DNA from: Thauera sp.
Lineage (GTDB): Bacteria > Pseudomonadota > Gammaproteobacteria > Burkholderiales > Rhodocyclaceae
DNA length: 64,000 bases
Direction of reading: 5' to 3'
Assembly: GCA_017302295.1 (NCBI GenBank)
Contig: JAFLDS010000004.1
Location: 1-64,000 of the forward strand
Shown: one piece after another, positions 1-9,275 of the stretch
Layout of the letters: every line of letters begins with the position of its first letter
Numbering within the stretch: the stretch's first letter is position 1
The notes under the pieces: model-generated
Told to the model about the DNA's origin: nothing
Database searches by the model: none
What the model saw: only the letters and a program-made list of their open reading frames with translations
Translations under genes and position numbers: made by a program

Positions 1-847
1 CGGCGCGTTGTTGCGCAGCGCGCTGAGCCGCTGCCCGCTGTTCGGCAGCACGAAGCTCCGCGGCGCGCTTCTCGGCCGCTCGCTGCTCGGCCAGCCTGCG
101 CGCGGCCTCGCGCGCCGCGGCCTCCCTGGCGCGTTTCACCAGCGTGTCGATGAGGCGCGTGAGACGCTGCTCGTCCTGCTGGAGTTCGCTGACTTCCTTG
201 CGTTGCGTCTGCAACTGCGCCGACAGGGCAGCCAGCGCCTGCTTGCGTTGCCCGTGGACCGTCTCGAGTTCAGCACGCTGGCGTCGCTGCTCGGCTTCGA
301 GCGAGGCGAGGCGGTCGCGGCGGGTCGCAATCTCCGCCGCACGCGCGCTCGTTTCCCTGAGGTCGGCGCGCAGGCCGTCGATCAACTGCAGTCGCGCCTT
401 GCCGAGATGCTCGAGGTAGTGCGCATCGCGGGCCATCTGGTTGGGGTCCCGCTCGGCCAGCAGGGGTGCCACCCCGTCGGCGGCACCGTACATGTAGTGG
501 CGCCGGAGCCAGTCGCCCAGTTCCGCCTGCCGCGCGTTGATCCGCGAACTTGTTTTGCGCTGCTCGCCCTCCAGCGCTGCAACCTGGCTTTCGGCTTCCG
601 CACGTTCGGCCTCGAGCTCACGCAAGCGCCGCTGCGCGCGGGACACGGCGCGCTCGGACTCGACCACCTGGTCGGCCACACCGGAGCGCGAGCTTTCGGT
701 CTGCTCCATTTCCTTCTGCAGGTCGCGGATGCGGCGCTTCAGATCATCGAGATCGGAGCGTTTGTCCGTGATGTCCGCACCGGCCTGCGCAGCCGCCGAT
801 GACGGCAAGCCGAGCGCCACGGCAGCCATGAGCAGAACCAGACGCAT
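1..847 (-). CDS. envC: Murein hydrolase activator EnvC family, N-terminal part (truncated by window edge)
   Basis: This frame runs off the left edge without a stop, giving 282 codons of the N-terminal half. It opens with a hydrophobic signal peptide ending near an AAAQA site. A long charged coiled coil follows, rich in E, R, Q and A, with an RRHYMYGAADG segment typical of EnvC. In the family, the coiled coil docks on FtsEX and a C-terminal LytM/M23 domain activates the division amidases AmiA and AmiB. That domain would lie outside the window. The start is the ATG at 847, immediately before the signal peptide. A plus-strand open frame over the same bases is only a shadow. Confidence 0.85.
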   Translation of the reverse strand, partial: MRLVLLMAAVALGLPSSAAAQAGADITDKRSDLDDLKRRIRDLQKEMEQTESSRSGVADQVVESERAVSRAQRRLRELEAERAEAESQVAALEGEQRKTSSRINARQAELGDWLRRHYMYGAADGVAPLLAERDPNQMARDAHYLEHLGKARLQLIDGLRADLRETSARAAEIATRRDRLASLEAEQRRQRAELETVHGQRKQALAALSAQLQTQRKEVSELQQDEQRLTRLIDTLVKRAREAAAREAARRLAEQRAAEKRAAELRAAEQRAAAQRAAQQRA

Positions 848-1096
848 GCTGCGTGCCGCGCCACCGGTATGCCACCTTAGAAGCAATGCAATCCTCAGCC
901 CTTGTCCTGCCGCGTCCTGAAACCCGCACCGGCGAGCGACGCGATTCGCCTTGCTCGCCGCCGCCAGCGCGCAGGCAGATCGATCCGAATAAGATGATGC
1001 GCAGGTTCCGAAGCGAAACACTGCCCTGTTCGGCTATCCGACCCTGCGCGTAATGCGCTATTTTATACTATTGCTTTTGTCGAACCCGCCCCGATT
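848..1096. promoter_or_regulatory. Divergent intergenic region, envC / arsR
   Basis: These 249 bases separate two divergent genes. A TATACT hexamer at 1064-1069 could be the -10 element of the regulator gene starting at 1097, but I see no convincing -35 element. No RNA gene or repeat was recognised. Confidence 0.35.
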
Positions 1097-1426
1097 GTGA
1101 ACAAAGACGATATCCAGGCGCTCATCGAGAAGGACGAGCACATCGAGACCGCCGCGCGAGCCCTGAAGGCCATTGCACACCCGCTGCGCCTGAAGATCCT
1201 TTGCGTGCTCGGATCGAGCGAAGTCTGCGTGCAGGACATCGTCGAGGCGGTCGGCACCTCTCAAAGCAATATTTCGCAGCATCTCGCCATCCTGCGCGAC
1301 AAGGGTGTCCTGCAGACCCGCAAGGACGCCAATCGCGTCTACTACCGCATCGGCGACCAGCGCACCCTGCAGCTGATCGCCCTGATGCGCGAGGTGTTTT
1401 GCGGAATCCTGCCCAACGAATCCTGA
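1097..1426 (+). CDS. ArsR/SmtB-family transcriptional regulator, thiol-type candidate
   Basis: This is a 109-residue single-domain winged-helix repressor. The recognition region is around residues 45-68 (TSQSNISQHLAIL) and the wing ends in VYYRI. The classical ArsR metal box ELCVCD is reduced to EVCVQD, leaving one cysteine there (C44). The other cysteines are C36 and C102. In BigR/SqrR/YgaV-type members, a pair of distant cysteines senses persulfide. C44 with C102 would fit that layout, but this is inference. The GTG start at 1097 follows the only reasonable start region. A rhodanese and a glutaredoxin follow, which suits a sulfur or redox signal. Confidence 0.8.
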   Translation: MNKDDIQALIEKDEHIETAARALKAIAHPLRLKILCVLGSSEVCVQDIVEAVGTSQSNISQHLAILRDKGVLQTRKDANRVYYRIGDQRTLQLIALMREVFCGILPNES

Positions 1427-1455
1427 CCCACCCCACCCGACGGAGCACGCTTTTC

Positions 1456-1872
1456 GTGGAATTCCTGCAACAGAACTGGTACTGGGCTGCACTCGCCGCC
1501 GCGAGCGGCGCCTGGCTTCTCTTCGACATGGCCCGCACTCAGGGCGACAAGAGCCTGTTGTCGCCAGTCGAGGCGACCCTGCTGATCAACCGTGAGGATG
1601 CGGTCGTCGTCGATGTGCGCGACCAGGGTGAATACGCCCAGGGCCACATCCCCAACGCCCGCCACGTGCCGCTCGCCGATCTCACGCGACGCATCAGCGA
1701 GCTGGAAAAGCTCAAGGGCCGTCCGCTGATTCTGTGCTGCGCCAGTGGCGCCCGCTCGTCCTCGGCCGTATCGCAGCTGAAGAAGGCCGGTTTCGACAAG
1801 TTGTACAACCTGCGCGGCGGCCTCGCGGAGTGGGAAAAATCCGGCCAGCCGATCAGCCGCAAGAGGAAATGA
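1456..1872 (+). CDS. Membrane-anchored rhodanese-like protein
   Basis: This 138-residue protein has one N-terminal membrane segment (about residues 8-24) and then a rhodanese domain. The active-site loop runs C95-A-S-G-A-R100, the six-residue CxxGxR form, and is preceded by a second cysteine, C94. Rhodaneses carry a persulfide on the loop cysteine and transfer sulfane sulfur. The domain should lie on the cytoplasmic face, although topology cannot be proved here. The GTG start at 1456 lies 29 bases after the regulator. The stop overlaps the glutaredoxin start in an ATGA, so the two are translationally coupled. Confidence 0.85.
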   Translation: MEFLQQNWYWAALAAASGAWLLFDMARTQGDKSLLSPVEATLLINREDAVVVDVRDQGEYAQGHIPNARHVPLADLTRRISELEKLKGRPLILCCASGARSSSAVSQLKKAGFDKLYNLRGGLAEWEKSGQPISRKRK

Positions 1873-2144
1873 GCATGCAACCCGCCGTCCGCATGTACTC
1901 CACCGCCGTCTGCCCCTACTGCGTGCGCGCCGAGCAGTTGCTGCAGCGCAAGGGCGTTCAGGCCATCGACAAGATCCGCATCGACCTCGACCCGGCGCGC
2001 CGCGATGAAATGATGACGCTCACCGGCCGGCGCACGGTGCCGCAGATCTTCATCGGCGACTACCATGTCGGCGGCTGCGACGACCTCTACGCGCTCGATC
2101 GCGAAGGCCGGCTGGAGCCGCTGCTGCGAGGCGATTCCGCCTGA
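1869..2144 (+). CDS. grxC: Glutaredoxin 3
   Basis: This 91-residue thioredoxin-fold protein carries a CPYC active site near its N-terminus (YSTAVCPYC), the TVPQIFI cis-proline segment and a GGCDDL glutathione-binding motif. It reduces disulfides and mixed glutathione disulfides in the cytoplasm, using glutathione. The length is typical of GrxC. The ATG at 1869 overlaps the rhodanese stop, and an ATG at 1875 is an alternative. secB follows, as in many proteobacteria. Confidence 0.95.
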   Translation: MSMQPAVRMYSTAVCPYCVRAEQLLQRKGVQAIDKIRIDLDPARRDEMMTLTGRRTVPQIFIGDYHVGGCDDLYALDREGRLEPLLRGDSA

Positions 2145-2208
2145 AGCCGACGCTCCACGCTACTTCCATTCAACAACCTACGCACCCCACTCTGACCGGA
2201 TATACCAA

Positions 2209-2670
2209 ATGACCGAAAACGCGCAGCCTGTCTTCTCCATCGAAAAGATCTACGTCAAGGATCTGTCGCTCGAAGTCCCCAACGCCCCGCAGGTCTACCT
2301 CGAGCGCGAGACCCCCGAGATCAACGTGCAGTTGCGCACCGAAGGCCGCGGGATCGATGACGGGCTGTTCGAAGTCGTGCTGACCGTCACCGTCACGGCC
2401 AAGCTCGGCGGCGATCGCAGCCTGTTCCTGGTTGAGGTGGCGCAAGGCGGCGTCTTCCAGATCCGCAACATCCCGGAAGGCGATCTCGAGCCGGTGATGA
2501 TGATCGGCTGTCCGAACATCCTGTTCCCCTATGCCCGCGAAACCGTGTCCGACGCCATCACCCGCGCCGGCTTTCAGCCGGTTCTGCTGGCGCCGGTCAA
2601 TTTCGAAGCCATGTACCAGGCGCAGCGCGAGCAGCAGGCGCAAGGTGCCGGCGAAGTCCCCATCCAGTGA
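2209..2670 (+). CDS. secB: Protein-export chaperone SecB
   Basis: This 153-residue protein matches SecB throughout. It has FSIEKIYVKDLSLEVPNAP at the N-terminus and then the FLVEVAQGG and CPNILFPYAR segments that form the tetramer and SecA-binding surface. SecB holds preproteins unfolded in the cytoplasm and hands them to SecA. The ATG at 2209 starts the conserved region. The glutaredoxin gene lies 64 bases upstream and an SH3-domain gene lies 7 bases downstream. Confidence 0.97.
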   Translation: MTENAQPVFSIEKIYVKDLSLEVPNAPQVYLERETPEINVQLRTEGRGIDDGLFEVVLTVTVTAKLGGDRSLFLVEVAQGGVFQIRNIPEGDLEPVMMIGCPNILFPYARETVSDAITRAGFQPVLLAPVNFEAMYQAQREQQAQGAGEVPIQ

Positions 2671-2677
2671 GTCACTC

Positions 2678-3142
2678 ATGCTGACGCATCAAGGCCTGCG
2701 CCGGCACCTCGGCGCCGCGCTCGTGCTGGCCTGCGGCCTTGGCACCGGCGGGCTGGCGCAGGCGATCGAGTACCGCTCGGTCGCGGCGCCGGCCATTCTG
2801 TACGACGCGCCGTCGGAAAAGGGCAAGCGCCTGTTCATCGTCGCACCCGGCACGCCGGTCGAGGTGGTGGTCACGCTCGACAAGTGGATCAAGGTCCGCG
2901 ATCCGGGCGGCTCGATCACCTGGATCGAGCGTCGCGCGCTCGCAGCCAAGCGCACCGTGCAGGTGACCGCGCCGCGCGCCGCGGTGCGCAGGCAGGCGTC
3001 TGAATCCGCCCCCCTGGCGTTCGAGGCGAGCAAGGACGTCGTGCTTGAACTGACCGATGCGCCGACCGAGGGCTGGGCCAAGGTACGCCACACCGACGGC
3101 GCGGTGGGCTACGTGCGCGTAACGGAGGTCTGGGGCCTGTGA
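2678..3142 (+). CDS. Secreted bacterial SH3-domain protein
   Basis: This 154-residue protein has a cleavable signal peptide (hydrophobic residues about 10-26, ending AQA). Two SH3-like segments follow, around residues 30-85 and 100-150. The pattern of KVRDPGG..TWIERR and KVRHTDGAVGYVRV is typical of the SH3_3/SH3_4 family. Such domains usually bind peptidoglycan or cell-surface peptides in the periplasm, but the exact role of this secB-gpsA neighbour is unknown. Its last codon overlaps the gpsA GTG, so it probably shares a transcript with secB and gpsA. Confidence 0.8.
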   Translation: MLTHQGLRRHLGAALVLACGLGTGGLAQAIEYRSVAAPAILYDAPSEKGKRLFIVAPGTPVEVVVTLDKWIKVRDPGGSITWIERRALAAKRTVQVTAPRAAVRRQASESAPLAFEASKDVVLELTDAPTEGWAKVRHTDGAVGYVRVTEVWGL

Positions 3143-4146
3143 GCCACTCAGCCGCCCATCCGCATCGGATCACGGTCTTTGGCGCCGGCGCCTGGGGCAC
3201 CGCCCTCGCGCAGGCCTTTGCGGCCAGCCACCAGGTAAGGCTGTGGGGCCGGGACGGCGCGCAGCTTGACGAGATGCGCCGCTCGCGCCAGAACCGTCGC
3301 TACCTGCCCGGCATCGAGTTGCACGGCGCGCTCGACTTCGAAGCCGATTTCACGCGTGCCGCCCAGGATGCCGATCTACACCTCGTCGTCACCCCGCTGG
3401 CAGGGCTGCGCGACACCGTCCGCGCGCTTCACCGCATCGCGCCGAAGGTTCCCTTGCTGTGGGCGTGCAAGGGACTCGAGGCTGGGAGCGGCAAGCTTCC
3501 GCACGAGATCATCGCCGAGGAGCTCGGCCCGGACGCCCCCTGCGGCGTGCTGACCGGACCGAGCTTTGCAGCCGAAGTGGCACGCGGCCTGCCCGCAGCA
3601 ATCACCCTTGCGGGACGCGACAGCGGATTCGCCAGACACTGGGTTGGCGTGCTGCACCAGCCGCGCCTGCGCATCTACGCCAATGACGACGTGGTGGGCT
3701 GCGAGATCGGCGGTGCGGTGAAGAACGTGATGGCGATCGCCGCGGGCGTCTCCGACGGCATGGGCTTCGGGCTGAATGCGCGCGCAGCGCTCATCACCCG
3801 CGGTCTCGCCGAAATCGCCCGCGTGGCGAAGGCGCTGGGCGGCCGCAGCGAGACCCTCATGGGGCTCGCCGGCATGGGCGATCTCATCCTCACCTGCACC
3901 GGCGACCTGTCGCGCAATCGCCGTGTCGGACTCGCCCTCGCCGAAGGCAAGACGCTGGCCGATATCCTGCGCGACCTCGGCCATGTCGCTGAAGGCGTAT
4001 CCACCGCGCGTGAGATCGCCAGCCTGGCGCGCCGCCTGGGGGAAGAAATGCCCATCTGCGAAGCGGTGGATGCCCTGCTGCACCATGGGCTTGGGGCGCG
4101 TGACGCAGTGGAGCAGCTGCTGGCGCGCGATCCGCGCCACGAGTAA
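3139..4146 (+). CDS. gpsA: Glycerol-3-phosphate dehydrogenase [NAD(P)+]
   Basis: This 335-residue enzyme reduces dihydroxyacetone phosphate to sn-glycerol-3-phosphate for phospholipid synthesis. The Rossmann motif GAGAWGTALA is at residues 15-24. The family signature GGAVKNVMAIAAG, which includes the catalytic lysine, is near residues 193-205, followed by LAGMGDL. The GTG start at 3139 overlaps the preceding stop by four bases. Length and motifs are standard. Confidence 0.97.
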   Translation: MSHSAAHPHRITVFGAGAWGTALAQAFAASHQVRLWGRDGAQLDEMRRSRQNRRYLPGIELHGALDFEADFTRAAQDADLHLVVTPLAGLRDTVRALHRIAPKVPLLWACKGLEAGSGKLPHEIIAEELGPDAPCGVLTGPSFAAEVARGLPAAITLAGRDSGFARHWVGVLHQPRLRIYANDDVVGCEIGGAVKNVMAIAAGVSDGMGFGLNARAALITRGLAEIARVAKALGGRSETLMGLAGMGDLILTCTGDLSRNRRVGLALAEGKTLADILRDLGHVAEGVSTAREIASLARRLGEEMPICEAVDALLHHGLGARDAVEQLLARDPRHE

Positions 4147-4177
4147 TTCGCTTCTCGCAGCGAGCCGCCGCGTTGGC

Positions 4178-4199
4178 CTGCGCGCCGCGCGGCGCGCAG
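4178..4199. repeat. Perfect 22-bp GC-only palindrome between convergent genes
   Basis: The 22 bases read the same on both strands (10-bp arms around a CG centre). The palindrome lies between gpsA and the convergent trmL end. No T-tract follows on either side, so it is not a standard intrinsic terminator. It may still act as a bidirectional transcript-end hairpin. Confidence 0.6.
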
Positions 4200-4206
4200 C
4201 CGAGAG

Positions 4207-4692
4207 TCAGGCCGCGCCGGAGACGGTGTCGAGTGCGCCGGCAAAACCGTTCTGGCGCCAGGCTTCATACACCACGACCGCGACGGCATTCGACAGGTTC
4301 ATGCTGCGGTTGGTCGGCCGCATCGGAATCCGAATCCTGTCGCTCACCGGAAACTGATCGAGCACCTCCGCCGGCAGGCCGCGACTCTCCGGCCCGAACA
4401 CGAACACGTCACCCTCGCGGTAGGCGACCGTGTCATGCCGCTGGCTGCCCTTCGTCGTCAGCGCGAAGAAACGCCGCCCCGGCAGGCTGAATCGGCATGA
4501 CGCCCAGTCGGCATGCACGGTGACGTGTGCGAGGTCGTGATAGTCGAGCCCGGCGCGGGCGAGGTGCCGGTCGGACAGATCGAAACCGAGCGGCTCGATC
4601 AGGTGCAGGCGCACGCCCGCATTGGCCGAAAGGCGGATGACATTGCCGGTGTTTGGCGGAATCTCGGGTTGGAACAGGACAATATCGAACAT
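4207..4692 (-). CDS. trmL: tRNA (cytidine(34)-2'-O)-methyltransferase
   Basis: This 161-residue SPOUT methyltransferase has the N-terminus FDIVLFQPEIPPNTGNVIRL, the motif FGPESRGLP, and the C-terminal knot sequence IPMRPTNRSMNLSNAVAVVVYE. TrmL methylates the ribose of the wobble base in tRNA-Leu isoacceptors, using SAM as donor. The frame is open further upstream, but the ATG at 4692 begins the conserved domain. It lies 55 bases downstream of comF on the same strand. Confidence 0.93.
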   Translation of the reverse strand: MFDIVLFQPEIPPNTGNVIRLSANAGVRLHLIEPLGFDLSDRHLARAGLDYHDLAHVTVHADWASCRFSLPGRRFFALTTKGSQRHDTVAYREGDVFVFGPESRGLPAEVLDQFPVSDRIRIPMRPTNRSMNLSNAVAVVVYEAWRQNGFAGALDTVSGAA

Positions 4693-4747
4693 CGGCGGAC
4701 GGGTATCGGCATCGAGCGCGCGGCCTGCGGGGAGGCGGAACTCTAGC

Positions 4748-5506
4748 TCAATCGGGCACAGGCGTGCGGGCAATCACCAGATTCCCCACCCACGCCGCCC
4801 CCTGACGCTTCAGCGTACGCGCGAGCTCATTGAGTGTGGCGCCGGTCGTCATCACGTCGTCGACCACGACGACACGCAGTCCGGTCAGCGGCTGCACCCC
4901 CTCGAAGGCCCCGCGCGGGTTGTGCAGCCGCGCCTCGCGGTCCAGTGCGGCCTGTGCCACCGTATTGCGCACGCGCCGTATGGCGGCCAACTCGAGCGGC
5001 CATGCGTTGGCACGGGCCAGGGGCCGCGCGATCTCGACCGCCTGATTGAAACCCCGCTCGGCAAGGCGACGCGGGTGCAAGGGCATGGGGAGGATCACGT
5101 CGGCACGCAAACGCGCTTCGGCGGCGAGTTCCGAAAGCTCGTGGGCGAAAAAGTCGGCCAGCGCAAGATGATGCCGATACTTCAGGGCGTGCAGCATGGC
5201 GTCGACCGGAAACGCGTAGTCGAACACCGCCCAGGTGGCATCGAACGCCGGTGGCTGACGCAGGCAGTGACCGCAGGTTCGGCCATCCACCGTAGGCAGC
5301 GCACAGACCGGGCAGGCACGGTCAGCATGCCGGATCAGTTCGCTGCGGCACGGGGCACACACTGCGGCACCGCCGGCCACACTACCGCAGACAAAGCAGT
5401 CCTGCGGCATGAGAATGTCGGTGACATGGAGCAGCAAGCCCTTCAGGGCATCGACCGGGTTTGACAAGATTTCGACCGCTGGCAGAACATTCGGGCTCCA
5501 ATGCAT
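4748..5506 (-). CDS. comF: ComF family phosphoribosyltransferase-like protein
   Basis: The 252-residue protein has an N-terminal double zinc-finger region, with CFVCG, CAPC, CPVC and CGHC pairs between residues 37 and 81. A PRTase fold with the VVVVDDVMTTGATLNEL PRPP-binding loop follows at about residues 213-230. ComF/GntX proteins are linked to DNA uptake and use in naturally competent bacteria, but their biochemical role is not settled. The gene is divergent from a BioC-like methyltransferase, as in many betaproteobacteria. Confidence 0.9.
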   Translation of the reverse strand: MHWSPNVLPAVEILSNPVDALKGLLLHVTDILMPQDCFVCGSVAGGAAVCAPCRSELIRHADRACPVCALPTVDGRTCGHCLRQPPAFDATWAVFDYAFPVDAMLHALKYRHHLALADFFAHELSELAAEARLRADVILPMPLHPRRLAERGFNQAVEIARPLARANAWPLELAAIRRVRNTVAQAALDREARLHNPRGAFEGVQPLTGLRVVVVDDVMTTGATLNELARTLKRQGAAWVGNLVIARTPVPD

Positions 5507-5627
5507 GGCTGCATGTCAGTCATTACAACGCGGAACCCCGCCCAAGACAATGGGCACCCCCTTGCGCAAGGTCGAAACCGACTCACACCTCGCGCACCAG
5601 CCGCGCGAGAAAACACGCCCGCCACTC

Positions 5628-6587
5628 ATGACAGACAGCAACCCGAATACAGGCGGCGACGGCCCTCCCGCCAACGCGCAGGAAGGCTTTCGCATCGATC
5701 ACGAGCTGCAAAAGCGCCGCTTTGACCGCGCCGCCGCGACGACCGACGGTGCCGACCCGCTTTTCCGCGAGATTGCACGCCGCATGGACGAACGCCTCGA
5801 CTACATCCGCGCCACGCCCAAACGCATCCTGGACTTGGGCTGTGGCACCGGACCGGATCTGGCGCGTTTGTCCGGGCGCTTTCCCGAAGCGCAGGTGCTT
5901 GCCACGGACTTCTCGCTGCCGATGCTCGCCCACGCCCGCGGACGTCGCCCGGACGCGCCTCCCCCCGGCCTGTTCCGCCGCCTCCTCGGCGGCAGTCCCA
6001 AGCCCTTCCCCGCGATCGCGGCCGACGCCCGCGCGCTGCCCCTGGCCCGAGGCAGCATCGGCATGGTGTGGTCGAATCTGATGCTCACCGCACTCGACGA
6101 TCCGCTGCCGGCGCTGAAGGAAATCCACCGCGTGCTCGAGATCGGCGGCATGCTGATGTTCTCGACGCTGGGGCCGGACACGCTGCGCGAGTTGCGCGCA
6201 GTGCTCCCCTCCTATGCCGGCGAGCGGGTGCACCGCTTCATCGACATGCACGACATCGGCGATGCGCTGGTCCGCGCCGGCTTTTCCGACCCGGTCATGG
6301 ACATGGAGATGGTGACGCTGACCTACGCCGACTTCGATGGGCTGATTGCCGACCTGCGCGCTACGGGCAGCGTGAACACGAGCGCCGCTCGCCCGCGCGG
6401 ACTGTCGGGCCGCGCCGGGTGGGCCGCAGCACGCGCCGCGTACGAAAGATTGCGCATCGACGGACGATTGCCCGCGACATTCGAGGTCATCCAGGGGCAC
6501 GCCTGGAAGACGACACCGAAAACCACCGAGGACGGCAGATCCATCATCCGCTTCGAGCCACGTCCGCCACGCCCGGCCGCAGCCTGA
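5628..6587 (+). CDS. SAM-dependent methyltransferase, BioC-like (malonyl-ACP O-methyltransferase)
   Basis: This 319-residue class I methyltransferase has motif I LDLGCGTGPD, an acidic residue in ATDFS, and the WSNLMLTALDDP and EIGGMLMFSTLGPDTLRELR segments that are characteristic of BioC. BioC methylates the malonyl group so that fatty acid synthesis can start the pimelate chain of biotin. No other biotin gene is in the window, so the assignment rests on motifs and on its usual position beside comF. The ATG at 5628 precedes the IDHELQKRRFDRAA region. Confidence 0.8.
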   Translation: MTDSNPNTGGDGPPANAQEGFRIDHELQKRRFDRAAATTDGADPLFREIARRMDERLDYIRATPKRILDLGCGTGPDLARLSGRFPEAQVLATDFSLPMLAHARGRRPDAPPPGLFRRLLGGSPKPFPAIAADARALPLARGSIGMVWSNLMLTALDDPLPALKEIHRVLEIGGMLMFSTLGPDTLRELRAVLPSYAGERVHRFIDMHDIGDALVRAGFSDPVMDMEMVTLTYADFDGLIADLRATGSVNTSAARPRGLSGRAGWAAARAAYERLRIDGRLPATFEVIQGHAWKTTPKTTEDGRSIIRFEPRPPRPAAA

Positions 6588-6604
6588 CATCGCAGACACG
6601 CATC

Positions 6605-7252
6605 ATGCCCCGCACCCCCGTCTGGCTGTTCGATCTGGACAACACGCTGCACGACGCCAGCCCGCACATCTTCCCGCACATCAACCGCAGCATGACGGCC
6701 TATCTCGAGCAGCATCTTGCACTCGACCGGGATGAGGCGAATGCGCTACGCAACCGTTACTGGCGCCGCTATGGCGCGACCCTGCTCGGGCTGATGCGGC
6801 ACCATGGCACCGACCCCCGGCACTTCCTCGCCGAGACGCATCGCTTCGACCGACTGCACGACATGATGGTGTTCGAGCGCGCCTTGCGCGCCATGCTGCG
6901 CCGGCTTCCCGGGCGCAAGATCGTGTTTTCCAACGCGCCACGCCACTACGCGGACGCGGTGCTCGAGATCATGGGCATCCACCGCGAGTTCGAGGCGGTC
7001 ATCGGCATCGAAGACCTCGGCTATCAACCCAAACCGGGCATCCAGGGCTACCGCCGACTGCTCAACATGACACGGATCAATCCGCATCGCTGCATCATGG
7101 TCGAGGACACGGCCGTCAATCTGCGCACCGCGCGTCGCCTCGGCATGCGCACCGTGCTGGTCGGCAGCGGCCTGGGACAACCGGCCTACGTCGACCTGCA
7201 CATCCGCTCAATTCTCGACCTGCGGCGGGCCGCCGTCCGCCTGATCGGCTGA
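6605..7252 (+). CDS. HAD-family pyrimidine 5'-nucleotidase
   Basis: This 215-residue HAD hydrolase has motif I DLDNTL (nucleophile D11, acid D13), motif II in FSNAPRHY, the lysine in GYQPKPG, and motif IV VEDTAVNL. The layout matches the SDT1-like pyrimidine 5'-nucleotidase group common in betaproteobacteria, which dephosphorylates nucleoside monophosphates. The substrate cannot be read from sequence. The gene starts 17 bases after the methyltransferase and probably shares its transcript. Confidence 0.85.
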   Translation: MPRTPVWLFDLDNTLHDASPHIFPHINRSMTAYLEQHLALDRDEANALRNRYWRRYGATLLGLMRHHGTDPRHFLAETHRFDRLHDMMVFERALRAMLRRLPGRKIVFSNAPRHYADAVLEIMGIHREFEAVIGIEDLGYQPKPGIQGYRRLLNMTRINPHRCIMVEDTAVNLRTARRLGMRTVLVGSGLGQPAYVDLHIRSILDLRRAAVRLIG

Positions 7253-7267
7253 CGGCGGCCGCCCGGA

Positions 7268-8400
<1,133 letters not shown>

Positions 8401-8406
8401 AGAAAA

Positions 8407-8512
8407 CAGATGGTGCTGAGCCGTCTCCCGCTTCACCTCCCTGAGCGGGTGCCTTACCCCCCAGTAAGGCATTTTCACCCCCGGCTATATCCCCTGGTCG
8501 GGGGTTTTTGTT
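8407..8512 (+). ncRNA. Putative small RNA with three C-rich-loop hairpins
   Basis: Three hairpins follow one another on the plus strand. The first is 8427-8449, with a 6-bp stem and CACCTCCCT in the loop. The second is 8450-8471, with a perfect 8-bp stem and CCCCCA in the loop. The third is 8477-8505, with a 7-bp stem and TATCCCC in the loop, followed by T-tract 8505-8509. A U-rich single strand lies at 8472-8476. Every loop carries a CCUCC- or CCCC-like sequence able to pair with Shine-Dalgarno regions. Both flanking genes are on the minus strand, so the terminator must serve a separate transcript. Position and direction resemble Spot 42/ErsA, which also point toward engB. The 5' end is uncertain. 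Confidence 0.55.
8477..8509 (+). terminator. Intrinsic terminator of the putative small RNA, overlapping the engB 3' end
   Basis: A 7-bp stem (ACCCCCG with CGGGGGT) closes a 15-base loop and is followed by TTTTT. It runs on the plus strand into the last codons of engB, whose stop codon lies inside the loop. The minus-strand reading has no T-tract. Confidence 0.7.
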
Positions 8513-9153
8513 TGTGCGGGTTCGCTCTGCGCATCGGCTGCCGTCTCAGCGTCCGCGCCGCCCAGCCCGAGCCAGCCCGCAACGACGCGCTCCGTTTCCT
8601 CGACTCCGACCTTCTTCAGGCTGGAGAAAAGCTGAACGGTCACCTGCGTGCCGAATCGCGCCAGCTCGCGGCGCACGTCCTGCAGCGTTGCGCTCGCAGC
8701 CCCGCGCGAGAGCTTGTCGCTCTTGGTCAGCAGCACGTGCAGCGGGCGCCCCGAGGGCACGAACCAGTCGATCAACTGGCGATCGAGGTCGGTCAGCGGA
8801 TGACGGACATCCATGATCAGGACCAGCCCGATCAGGCTTTCGCGATGCTTCAGATAGGTTTCGATCAAGCCCCGCCACTGGCGGCGGATCTTCTCCGGCA
8901 CCGCCGCGTAACCGTATCCGGGGAGGTCGACCAACAGCGCCCCGGAGTTCAGCCGGAAGAAGTTGATCAGCTGCGTGCGTCCGGGCGTCTTGGAGACGAA
9001 GGCAAGCCTCACGTGCCCGGCGAGCGTGTTGATCGCGCTCGACTTACCGGCGTTGGAACGTCCGGCAAAAGCGATCTCTGCGCCGCTCGCCGGGGGCAAG
9101 CCTGTGGGCTTGGCGATCGAGATTTCAAATTGTGCGTTGCGGAACAAAGACAT
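8485..9153 (-). CDS. engB: Ribosome biogenesis GTP-binding protein EngB (YihA/YsxC)
   Basis: The 222-residue GTPase has G1 GRSNAGKSS, the G2/G3 region KTPGRTQLINFF...DLPGYGYA, G4 TKSD and G5-like FSSLKK. EngB acts in late assembly of the 50S subunit. The open frame extends 35 codons upstream, but the ATG at 9153 matches the family start MSLFRNAQFEIS. The C-terminal tail after residue 200 is Ala/Gln/Glu-rich and not conserved, and it overlaps the small-RNA terminator. Confidence 0.96.
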   Translation of the reverse strand: MSLFRNAQFEISIAKPTGLPPASGAEIAFAGRSNAGKSSAINTLAGHVRLAFVSKTPGRTQLINFFRLNSGALLVDLPGYGYAAVPEKIRRQWRGLIETYLKHRESLIGLVLIMDVRHPLTDLDRQLIDWFVPSGRPLHVLLTKSDKLSRGAASATLQDVRRELARFGTQVTVQLFSSLKKVGVEETERVVAGWLGLGGADAETAADAQSEPAQTKTPDQGI

Positions 9154-9275
9154 GAACAAACCGACAGAAAACCCGCTGTAGTGCGGCATAAAGCCCGCAT
9201 CGCATCGCGCAAGGCGCGCTTCGTGATATAGAATACCGCGTTTGAAACAATCACTCACGGCTTTCAGAGGACATC

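Noticed and set aside
8-802. Plus-strand open frame at the left edge
   Set aside because: The minus-strand frame has a signal peptide and an EnvC coiled coil; the plus frame has no family features.
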